Assembly (NCBI RefSeq): GCF_014596475.1
Contig: NZ_MECJ01000002.1
Location: forward strand, 62,001 to 126,000
Reading direction: 5' to 3'
Source: Streptomyces sp. CBMA152
GTDB taxonomy: Bacteria > Actinomycetota > Actinomycetes > Streptomycetales > Streptomycetaceae
DNA: 64,000 nt
In this document: one piece after another, positions 58,473-64,000 of the stretch
Numbering within the stretch: the first letter of the stretch is position 1
How the letters are laid out: every line of letters begins with the position of its first letter
Made by a program: the position numbers and the translations under genes
Notes under the pieces: generated by a model
Seen by the model: only the letters and a program-made list of their open reading frames with translations
Databases searched by the model: none
What the model was told of the DNA's origin: nothing

Positions 58473-58495
58473 GTACGCCGACACGAACGGCGTAC
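58473..58495. promoter_or_regulatory. Operator-like inverted repeat of the TetR gene
   Basis: GTACGCCG and CGGCGTAC form an 8-bp perfect inverted repeat with a seven-base spacer, 48 bp upstream of the TetR start codon on the minus strand. Confidence 0.65.
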
Positions 58496-58603
58496 GCAGG
58501 ACGAACAGTGTGTGGCGCGTAGGTGGGGAATCCGGCGCGCGTCAGGCCGCCCCGAGCCCCTGGCGTGGAAGCGGGGTGTCCGTAGGTCATCGCGCTGGTC
58601 GTC

Positions 58604-58789
58604 TCACCGGTGAGGCGACTGGCGGTGCTGCCGGAGAGACCGGCGTGGGTCTTCCGGGCCGTCGTCCGCCCGCCGCCGGCCGTCGCAATGGGTGCAGGTG
58701 TGGGGGTGCGAGGGCGGGGTGTTGAGCCAGTAGGCGCCCGCGAGTTCGGCAGGGTGGGCGCGGGCTCTCTCTTCGTGGGAAGGGTTCAT
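58604..58789 (-). CDS. Small hypothetical protein with a CxxC-type motif (61 aa)
   Basis: A 61-residue basic protein: MNPSHEERARAHPAELAGAY then WLNTPPSHPHTCTHCDGRRR and a charged tail. Third codon positions are mostly G or C after the first nine codons, as in real streptomycete genes. HTCTHC plus upstream histidines could hold a metal. The ribosome binding site is poor (GGACCGG two bases away), so the evidence is modest. It shares the strand of the TetR gene but lies before the TetR operator. No function can be proposed. Confidence 0.4.
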   Translation of the reverse strand: MNPSHEERARAHPAELAGAYWLNTPPSHPHTCTHCDGRRRADDGPEDPRRSLRQHRQSPHR

Positions 58790-58904
58790 ATCCGGTCCAA
58801 CTGCCCTTCCGCCGCCGGGGGGACGGGGTGTGGGCGCTCTGCAATCGGATCGTCACCCGCGCCGGAGGAAGTGCCTCCATTTGGGTGGACTTGCAGGTCA
58901 GGCG

Positions 58905-59105
58905 GACCCCACCTACGGTTGGCGAGCCGTGGTGTTCGGGAAGACCGGTGCAAGACCGGAGCGGCCCTCGCCACTGTGATCGGGTCCCACGTCGTCCAGG
59001 CCATGAACGGCTTCGGGTAGCCCGTCCCGTTGTGCCACTGGTGCCCGTGTGGGTGCCGGGAAGGCAGGGGCGGTGCGACACCCGTCAGCCAGGAGACCGG
59101 CCACG
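58905..59105 (+). ncRNA. Cobalamin (B12) riboswitch
   Basis: The core elements are in the right order: GGGAAGACCGGTGCAAGACC near 58938-58957, CCTCGCCACTGTGAT near 58966-58980 (the GCCACTG signature), and the B12 box AGCCAGGAGACCGGCC at 59087-59102. The element ends about 45 bp before the Ni/Co transporter start, so adenosylcobalamin binding should reduce its expression at the level of translation initiation or termination. The 5' limit of the aptamer is approximate. Confidence 0.92.
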
Positions 59106-59147
59106 GCATCTCGCGAAATGATCCACGAGGTGCTGGAGCGTGAACGT

Positions 59148-60278
59148 ATGACCCTGCCCACTCCGTTTCACTGGCGGCGTGAGGACACCGTCCGAACTGC
59201 CTGGCTGCTGGCGGTGATTGCTGCCCTGCACATCGTCGCGTTCGGGATCCTCTTCCTGCTGGTGGTGCCGCGTCACTACGAGGTCGGCTCGAAGACCTTC
59301 GGCCTCGGCCTGGGCATCACCGCCTACACCCTCGGCATGCGCCACGCCTTCGACGCCGACCACATCGCGGCGATCGACAACACCACCCGCAAACTGATGG
59401 CCGACGGCAAGCGGCCGGTGTCGGTGGGCTTCTGGTTCGCGCTCGGGCACTCCAGCGTGGTGGTCGTGATGGCCGCGCTGGTCGCCGGGGGTGCGCAACT
59501 GGCGGGCACCCTGATGAACGACGACTCGCGCACCCACCAGACGCTGGGCGTGGTGGGAACCACCGTCTCCGGCTCGTTCCTCTACCTCATCGCGGCCCTC
59601 AACCTGGTCGCCCTCGTCGGCATCCTGCGGGTCTTCCGCGCGATGCGCGCCGGGACGTACGACGAAGTGCAGCTCGAACAGCACCTGGACTCACGCGGGT
59701 TCATGAACCGCATCCTGGGGCGGTTCACCAAGTCGATCACCCGCCCCGGCCAGATGTACCCGCTGGGCTTCCTCTTCGGGCTCGGCTTCGACACCGCGAC
59801 CGAGGTCACCCTGATGGTGATGGCGGGCTCCGGCGCGGCGGCCGGATTGCCCTGGTACGCCGTCCTGTGCCTGCCCCTGCTGTTCGCGGCGGGCATGAGC
59901 CTGTTCGACACCATCGACGGTACGTTCATGAACTTCGCCTACCAGTGGGCCTTCTCGAACCCGGTACGCAAGGTCTTCTACAACCTCACCATCACCGGCC
60001 TCTCGATCGCGGTGGCCTTCCTGATCGGCACGATCGAGCTGGTGGGCGTGCTGCACGACAAGCTCGACCTGAGCGACGGACTGACCGGCTGGGTCGCCGG
60101 ACTCAACCTGGACAACGTCGGGTTCATCATCGTCGGCCTCTTCGTCGCTGTCTGGGCCGCCGCCCTGGCGTACTGGCGGCTGGCCAGGGTCGAGCAGCGC
60201 TGGGCGGTGCGGGTCGCCTCGGCGGAGGTGCCCGGCCAGAGCCGTCCGGACACGGCCGCACCCGCGGACGTCATCTGA
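59148..60278 (+). CDS. Ni2+/Co2+ transporter (NiCoT, HoxN/NixA family) under B12 riboswitch
   Basis: A protein of about 376 residues with eight predicted membrane segments. The family signature RHAFDADH is at R65-H72 (GMRHAFDADHIAAIDNTTRK), with FALGHSSVVVVMAALVAGGA and LFGLGFDTATEVTLMVMAGS as the second and third motifs. The riboswitch upstream argues that cobalt for B12 is the main cargo. ATG 59148 is chosen because GGAG lies nine bases upstream; an in-frame ATG at 59118 is the alternative. Its last 8 bp overlap the convergent NmrA-like gene. Confidence 0.93.
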   Translation: MTLPTPFHWRREDTVRTAWLLAVIAALHIVAFGILFLLVVPRHYEVGSKTFGLGLGITAYTLGMRHAFDADHIAAIDNTTRKLMADGKRPVSVGFWFALGHSSVVVVMAALVAGGAQLAGTLMNDDSRTHQTLGVVGTTVSGSFLYLIAALNLVALVGILRVFRAMRAGTYDEVQLEQHLDSRGFMNRILGRFTKSITRPGQMYPLGFLFGLGFDTATEVTLMVMAGSGAAAGLPWYAVLCLPLLFAAGMSLFDTIDGTFMNFAYQWAFSNPVRKVFYNLTITGLSIAVAFLIGTIELVGVLHDKLDLSDGLTGWVAGLNLDNVGFIIVGLFVAVWAAALAYWRLARVEQRWAVRVASAEVPGQSRPDTAAPADVI

Positions 60279-61110
60279 AGGCCACGACGTTGTCCGCCGC
60301 CCAGGCGGCGAACGTACGCGGTGCCCGGCCGAGGATCCGTTCCACGGCCGGGCTCACCCGCCGCTCCTCGGCGGTGGGTTCGCCGAGGATGCCGAGCGTG
60401 CCCTCGACCGCCGGCTCCGGCATGAAGCGCAGCATCACCTCCCGCGCCTCGGCCCGGCTCTGCTCCACGAACCGCACCGGCACCCCCAGCGCGTCACCGA
60501 TCGCACGGGCCTGCTCGCGCGGGGAGACCGGGGCCGGTCCGGTGAGTTCGTACGTCCGGCCCGCGTGGCTCCCGTCGCGCAGGGCCACGGTGGCGACGGC
60601 GGCGATGTCGGCCGGGTCGATCACGGGCAGGCCGACCTCGCCGAAGGGCGCGGCGACCGTCCGCTCCGAGTGGACCGAGGCCGCCCACATATAGGCGTTG
60701 GAGGCGAACCCGCTGGGCCGCAGGACCGTCCAGCCGAGGCCCGACTCCCGTACGGCGTCCTCGAAGGCGCGCAGCCGGGCGTGTGCGGGGGAGTGCGGCC
60801 GGGTCGCGGTGGCCTGCGAGGACTGGAGGACCACCCGCCGGACCCCGGCGGCCCGCACCGTGTCGAGGATCGCGTACGGATCGAAGCCCTCGCCGTCGCC
60901 GGGGACCAGCAGATACAGCGCGTCGGCTCCATCGAGGACGCGCTTGAGGCTCTCGGTCCTGGCCGGATCGGCCTGCTGGAACTCGACGTTGCTCGGCACG
61001 TTCCCGGTCGGCACGCGACGGGACAGCGCCGTGACCCGCTCGCCCGCCGCGGCGAGGGTGTGGACGAGGTGCCGTCCGACGTTCCCGGTGGCTCCGGTCA
61101 CCACGATCAT
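60271..61110 (-). CDS. NmrA-like NAD(P)H-binding oxidoreductase/regulator
   Basis: A 279-residue atypical SDR: MIVVTGATGNVGRHLVHTLA with TALSRRVP (dinucleotide site), GADALYLLVPGDGEGFDPYA, GVRRVVLQSSQATATRPHSP and LGWTVLRPSGFASNAYMWAA, the NmrA/quinone-reductase-2-like order. The YxxxK pair is absent, so redox sensing or use of a loosely bound NADPH is more likely than SDR catalysis. It is divergent from a WYL regulator with a perfect operator between. It probably belongs to a drug/quinone response set. Confidence 0.87.
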   Translation of the reverse strand: MIVVTGATGNVGRHLVHTLAAAGERVTALSRRVPTGNVPSNVEFQQADPARTESLKRVLDGADALYLLVPGDGEGFDPYAILDTVRAAGVRRVVLQSSQATATRPHSPAHARLRAFEDAVRESGLGWTVLRPSGFASNAYMWAASVHSERTVAAPFGEVGLPVIDPADIAAVATVALRDGSHAGRTYELTGPAPVSPREQARAIGDALGVPVRFVEQSRAEAREVMLRFMPEPAVEGTLGILGEPTAEERRVSPAVERILGRAPRTFAAWAADNVVAFR

Positions 61111-61182
61111 GATCTCTCCTGGATGGTCGGTGTGGCGCGGCTTTCGTTCCGCCGCGCTCGATCTGCACTCATCCTGGAAGCC

Positions 61183-61207
61183 AAACTGGCCATCTCCTGG
61201 CCAGTTT
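61183..61207. promoter_or_regulatory. Perfect operator between NmrA-like and WYL-regulator genes
   Basis: AAACTGGCCA and TGGCCAGTTT form a perfect 10-bp inverted repeat with a five-base spacer (61193-61197) in the 116-bp divergent gap. It ends 20 bp before the WYL regulator start and is the obvious binding site for that regulator. Confidence 0.85.
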
Positions 61208-61226
61208 CCAAACGAGAATGATCGGT

Positions 61227-62228
61227 ATGAGAGCCGATCGTCTGGTGGCGACCCTGCTGTTCCTGCAGACCCGCGGGCGCGTGACCGCGCGCGAGGTGGC
61301 GGCGGAGCTGGAGGTGTCCGAACGCACCGCGCGCCGCGACCTGGAGGCGCTGGCGGCCGCCGGCATCCCCGTCTACTCCCAGCACGGGCGGGGCGGCGGC
61401 TGGTCGCTGGTCGGTGGGGCCCGTACGGATCTCACCGGTCTTACCGCTGCCGAGATCCGCGCGATGTTCCTGGTCACGGGGCCGTCGGCGGCCTCGCTCG
61501 AACTGCGCACGGCACTGCGCAAGTTGATCCGGGCGCTCCCCTCGACGCTGCGGCCCGACGCCGAGGCCGCCTCGAAGGCCGGGGTCCTGGACGGCACGGA
61601 CTGGTGGCGCCTGCCCGTCACGGCGGGTACGCCCCAACTGGACGCGTTGCAGCGCGCGGTGGTGGAGGGCCTGCGTATCCGGCTCGGATACGCCCGCCCC
61701 GGCAGCCCCGCCGGTACGCGCACGGTCCACCCGCTGGGCATCGTCACCAAGGCGGGCGTGCCGTATCTGGTGGCGGGCACGGAGGAGCGGGTGGGGGCCG
61801 ATGAGGACGCGCCTCCGCCCGCCGCCGACACCGCTCACGCCGGTCTGCGCGTCTTCCGGCTCGACCGCATCACCTCGGTGGAGCTGACCGCCGACCCCGT
61901 CGTCCGGCCCGACGACTTCGACCTGGCCACGGCCTGGCGCGAGTTGGCAGCCCCGATGGAGGAACGGATGCGCGGGGCGACCGTACGGGGGCGGGCCGAG
62001 CCGTCGGCCGAACGCGTCCTGGCGATCCTGTTCGGCGGCCGTCTGCGCCTCGGCGACCGCCGGGCCGACGGCTGGCTGGAGATGGAGATCGACGGCCCGT
62101 CGCCGCAGATCGTGGCCGCGCAGCTGGCCGGGCTCGGCGCGCGCGTGGAGATCCTGGAGCCGCTCGAGGCCCGCGAGCGGCTGGCGGAACTGGCCGTCGA
62201 ACTCGGCGCGTTGTACGGACGGCCCTAG
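61227..62228 (+). CDS. WYL-domain HTH regulator (YafY/DeoR-like)
   Basis: A 333-residue regulator. N-terminal HTH_11: MRADRLVATLLFLQTRGRVT, AREVAAELEVSERTARRDLE, ALAAAGIPVYSQHGRGGGWS. The WYL domain follows (LRIRLGYARPGSPAGTRTVH, PLGIVTKAGVPYLVAGTEER, FRLDRITSVELTADPVVRPD), with a WCX-like C-terminus. These proteins bind nucleotides or other effectors and act as repressors or activators. ATG 61227 matches the usual family start; ATG 61218 is also possible. It is divergent from the NmrA-like gene, its likely target. Confidence 0.92.
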   Translation: MRADRLVATLLFLQTRGRVTAREVAAELEVSERTARRDLEALAAAGIPVYSQHGRGGGWSLVGGARTDLTGLTAAEIRAMFLVTGPSAASLELRTALRKLIRALPSTLRPDAEAASKAGVLDGTDWWRLPVTAGTPQLDALQRAVVEGLRIRLGYARPGSPAGTRTVHPLGIVTKAGVPYLVAGTEERVGADEDAPPPAADTAHAGLRVFRLDRITSVELTADPVVRPDDFDLATAWRELAAPMEERMRGATVRGRAEPSAERVLAILFGGRLRLGDRRADGWLEMEIDGPSPQIVAAQLAGLGARVEILEPLEARERLAELAVELGALYGRP

Positions 62229-62238
62229 GGTGCGCAGA

Positions 62239-62282
62239 ACGGCCGTCGGGCCCGGGGCACACACCCGGGGCCCGACGGCCGT
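62239..62282. terminator. Strong bidirectional hairpin terminator
   Basis: A long perfect stem beginning ACGGCCGTCGGGCC (62239) and ending GGCCCGACGGCCGT (62282), with further G:C pairs near a GCACACA loop, fills the gap between the convergent WYL and AraC-type genes. Confidence 0.9.
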
Positions 62283-62289
62283 CCAAACG

Positions 62290-63159
62290 TCAGCGCGGGT
62301 CCCGCTCCACCGGGATCCACAGTGCCGCGTCGGAGTGTCCTGCCTGCTCCTGCGAGAACCGCACCCGCAGGATCTCCGGCCCCGGCCTGCTCCGGTACGG
62401 GTTGGAGGGGAACCACTCCGTGAACACGTCCCGCCACATGTGCTGGAGCGACTGCGGGAAGGGCCCGGAGTTCTCGAAGACGGCCCACGTGCCGGCCGGG
62501 ACGGTGAGCGCGTCCAGGTCGTCGGGCGGGGTGAGCCCGGTCACCACGGCGTGGTAGTAGTCGAGTTCGGTGCCCTCCGCGCGGCTCGGGTCGAGGTCGT
62601 CGCTCACCGACACGATCCCCTCGGGGTCCTGGTCGGACAGACTGCTGATCCGCTCCACGGTCTCCCGGTCGATCCCCGCGATGAACTCGGCGATCGCCGG
62701 GTTCACCCCCTCGTGTATCAGGGGGACCCGGGCCTTCTTGCCGACCACCCGGAACTCGTCCTTCTCCACTACTCGGTATCGCATACTGCTGCTCCCTTCG
62801 ACGATGAGACGGAAGGACATCCGGGGCTGGGAACTCAGGGCCGCACTGGTCCGCCGGGCCTCGCCCGGGCCGACACCGTGCACGGCCCGGAACGCCCGGG
62901 CGAACGCCTCGCCCGAGCCGTAGCCGTAACGGACCGCCACCTCCAGCAACGTCCGCTCGTCGGCGAGCACTTCGGCACCCGCGACGGTCATCCGCCGACG
63001 CCTGATGTACTCCGACAGCGGTATCCCGGCGAGTGCGGAGAACATGCGCCGGAAGTGGTACTCCGACGTCGCCGCGATCCGCGCCAGCTCGGCCGCCTCG
63101 ATCGGCTGATCGAGACGGGCCTCGATGTGGTCCATGGCCTGGTTGAGCCGTTCCAGCAC
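62290..63159 (-). CDS. AraC-family regulator with GyrI-like effector-binding domain
   Basis: A 289-residue SoxS/Rob-like regulator. GTG 63159 is chosen because AAGGAAGGAGG precedes it and homology-like sequence begins there. N-terminal AraC HTH pair: LERLNQAMDHIEARLDQPIE, LARIAATSEYHFRRMFSALA, IPLSEYIRRRRMTVAGAEVL, VRYGYGSGEAFARAFRAVHG. The C-terminal GyrI/BmrR-like domain (MRYRVVEKDEFRVVGKKARV, TVPAGTWAVFENSGPFPQSL, EILRVRFSQEQAGHSDAALW) would bind lipophilic drugs. No target gene is adjacent. It reads away from the lower-GC right edge. Confidence 0.92.
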   Translation of the reverse strand: MLERLNQAMDHIEARLDQPIEAAELARIAATSEYHFRRMFSALAGIPLSEYIRRRRMTVAGAEVLADERTLLEVAVRYGYGSGEAFARAFRAVHGVGPGEARRTSAALSSQPRMSFRLIVEGSSSMRYRVVEKDEFRVVGKKARVPLIHEGVNPAIAEFIAGIDRETVERISSLSDQDPEGIVSVSDDLDPSRAEGTELDYYHAVVTGLTPPDDLDALTVPAGTWAVFENSGPFPQSLQHMWRDVFTEWFPSNPYRSRPGPEILRVRFSQEQAGHSDAALWIPVERDPR

Positions 63160-63250
63160 CCCGGCCTCCTTCCTTGTGATCACCACGTTAGGAAGGACCC
63201 AGTGTCCCCGACCCGACATTCTGTGCCCGAAGCGGTCGGGTGGGTACGCG

Positions 63251-63284
63251 GGTACGCCGGTCCGGGTACGCCGGTCCGGGTACG
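63251..63284. repeat. 14-bp tandem repeat, about 2.4 copies
   Basis: GGTACGCCGGTCCG occurs at 63251-63264 and 63265-63278, followed by a partial GGTACG at 63279-63284. A related GGGTACGCG precedes the array. The repeat lies about 90 bp upstream of the AraC-type gene start, so it could be a regulatory array or a replication-slippage product. Confidence 0.8.
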
Positions 63285-63487
63285 GGAAAAGCGTTCCGAG
63301 AAAATAGTGCGGGGCACCTTAATGCCCGGCTGTCGAGATCCGCTCAATATCCGGCCGGTAATTGTGTGGAGACGTTTCCGGGCAGGCGTCTTCGGCTGTC
63401 GGCATCGACGGAATGCCTCCCGAACTGGGCTTTCGTTGGCGCACGTTCTCCCCGTGGACGTTTTTTCGCCAGACGTCGTGACGCTTG

Positions 63488-63516
63488 TTGATGCCCGCCA
63501 ACGAGGGGTCTATGTT
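63488..63516 (+). promoter_or_regulatory. Candidate promoter for the 20-codon ORF
   Basis: TTGATG (63488-63493), a 17-base spacer, and TATGTT (63511-63516) approximate a vegetative promoter. It would give a 5' leader of about 70 nt to the small ORF at 63592. It lies within the AT-richer patch. Confidence 0.5.
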
Positions 63517-63591
63517 TTGCGAGCGGCGGGAATCGGAACGCAAAAACCCTTCTCGCCGCGAGAGTCGAAACCAGGGAAGGAGGTGACAGAA

Positions 63592-63654
63592 ATGAAGCTC
63601 GTCATCGAGATCGTCGAGGACAGCCGGGTGCTGGTGCACCACCCGGGCACCTGA
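63592..63654 (+). CDS. 20-aa peptide ORF behind a perfect Shine-Dalgarno sequence
   Basis: ATG at 63592 encodes MKLVIEIVEDSRVLVHHPGT. The sequence AAGGAGGTGA (63577-63586), fully complementary to the 3' end of 16S rRNA over ten bases, ends five bases before the ATG, ideal spacing. Few genes in the window have such a site. The peptide alternates hydrophobic residues as a beta-strand would (LVIEIV, VLV) and ends with HHPGT. It has its own promoter candidate and a terminator with a U-tract 50 bp downstream. Its size and setting fit a RiPP-type precursor or a regulatory leader peptide; there is no direct proof of either. Confidence 0.6.
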   Translation: MKLVIEIVEDSRVLVHHPGT

Positions 63655-63677
63655 CATCGGCCCCATCGGGGCTGAAT

Positions 63678-63704
63678 GCGAAAGAACGCGAAGGAACGCG
63701 AAAG
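63678..63704. repeat. 10-bp tandem repeat GCGAARGAAC, 2.7 copies
   Basis: GCGAAAGAAC, GCGAAGGAAC and a partial GCGAAAG follow one another directly between the small ORF and its terminator hairpin. Confidence 0.8.
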
Positions 63705-63749
63705 TCCGGCTGTGATGCGGGCAGTGCATCACAGCCGGACGTCGTTTTT
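63704..63749 (+). terminator. Rho-independent terminator with U-tract
   Basis: GTCCGGCTGTGATGC and GCATCACAGCCGGAC pair perfectly over 15 bp around a seven-base loop, followed by GTCGTTTTTC. It lies 50 bp after the 20-codon ORF and 55 bp before the next gene, so it could end or attenuate transcription between the two. It is one of few terminators in the window with a T-run. Confidence 0.9.
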
Positions 63750-63803
63750 CGGGGCAGCGCCCCGCTGTTGCCACGGTATCGCCTAGCACGCCCGGGGAGA
63801 GTG

Positions 63804-64000
63804 ATGAAGGTCCGTCGCTGTGAGCAGTTGGTCTGCCGCTGGCTCGTCGGCGGTCTGGAAGTGGCGATTCCCGGGCGGCGGCAGTGGATCCGGCTGACCG
63901 ACGATTTACGCAGGGTGCTGGACAGAGCCGGTGAGGGCATCGAAATCGACGACCTCGCGGCCGCGTTCGGCGCCGAGAACGAAGCGGACGTACGCGACGC
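63804..64000 (+). CDS. Start of an unknown protein, cut by the window edge (TTA codon at residue 35)
   Basis: Only 65 codons are visible: MKVRRCEQLVCRWLVGGLEV, then AIPGRRQWIRLTDDLRRVLD, RAGEGIEIDDLAAAFGAENE and ADVRDA. GGGGAGAGTG before ATG 63804 is a good ribosome binding site. The pattern WIRLTDD...RRVLD...IEIDDLAAAFG weakly suggests a small winged-helix of the kind found at the start of RiPP-modifying enzymes (RRE/PqqD-like or SagB N-terminal), but it is too short to call. Codon 35 (63906-63908) is TTA, the rare leucine codon read by the bldA tRNA in Streptomyces, typical of secondary-metabolism or development genes. It follows the 20-codon ORF and its terminator. Confidence 0.6.
   Translation, partial: MKVRRCEQLVCRWLVGGLEVAIPGRRQWIRLTDDLRRVLDRAGEGIEIDDLAAAFGAENEADVRD

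Larger units (their letters stand above)
58425..59147. other. Long intergenic region, 723 bp
   Basis: The region holds the TetR operator candidate (58473-58495), a weakly supported 61-codon gene (58604-58789, minus strand) and the cobalamin riboswitch (about 58905-59105). Between 58500 and 58600 nothing was recognised. Confidence 0.6.
63160..63591. other. Lower-GC intergenic region before the 20-codon ORF, 432 bp
   Basis: No gene is supported here. The region holds the 14-bp tandem repeat at 63251-63284, a T6 run at 63461-63466, and the promoter candidate at 63488-63516. GC is visibly lower than in the flanking genes. Confidence 0.65.

Noticed and set aside
58604..59081. Longer minus-strand open frame over the B12 riboswitch
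   Set aside because: It runs antisense across a clear cobalamin aptamer and has no coding support beyond the 61-codon part.

Overview
The window is high-GC actinobacterial DNA with the codon bias, GTG starts and secreted-enzyme content of a Streptomyces chromosome. Supporting markers are DasR-type operators at a chitinase, an SsgA-like protein, a LAXTG surface protein, several ECF sigma factors with paired partners, and a TTA codon in the last, partial gene. No rRNA, tRNA, CRISPR array, insertion sequence or prophage was recognised. Most of the window looks like a core-to-accessory mix of small operons and single genes with strong hairpin terminators.

Layout. 1-15.6 kb: secreted functions (GH18 chitinase with two DasR-like sites nearby, two uncharacterised secreted proteins, M4 metalloprotease, YVTN beta-propeller, BNR propeller, modular secreted protein), an SsgA-like protein, a double-GNAT protein and an ECF sigma/partner pair. 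15.8-21.4 kb: a ribose-type operon (LacI regulator, RbsA ATPase, fused RbsC-RbsB permease/binding protein, RbsK) with two LacI boxes upstream. 21.5-31.3 kb: small secreted proteins, a 2OG-Fe(II) oxygenase preceded by a 24-codon Cys-ending leader peptide, a uridine-kinase-like protein, a second M4 protease, the divergent ohr/ohrR peroxide switch with two operators, PlsC, and an orphan XylF-like lipoprotein. 31.4-42 kb: TetR/epimerase/MFS set, a one-chain sigma-factor/zinc-motif/TM/CAP protein facing a second CAP protein, an HTH regulator with a perfect operator, an NAD(P)-binding protein, an ECF sigma/partner pair next to a LAXTG surface protein, and a decayed MFS locus. 42-46 kb: LysR regulator divergent from a two-subunit molybdenum hydroxylase. 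46.3-51 kb: an Hsp90-family protein translationally coupled to a large TPR-like protein that carries a one-base frameshift. 51-63.2 kb: esterase, YcnI copper protein, penicillin-acylase-family enzyme, membrane protein, TetR, a B12-riboswitch-controlled Ni/Co transporter, an NmrA-like oxidoreductase divergent from a WYL regulator, and an AraC/GyrI regulator.

The right edge (63.2-64 kb) differs from the rest: visibly lower GC, tandem repeats, a 20-codon ORF behind a perfect ten-base Shine-Dalgarno sequence, a terminator with a U-tract, then the start of a TTA-containing gene. This is the part most likely to open onto an undescribed peptide system, but the decisive genes lie outside the window. 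Functions are assigned by reading motifs in the translated frames; no database search was possible.
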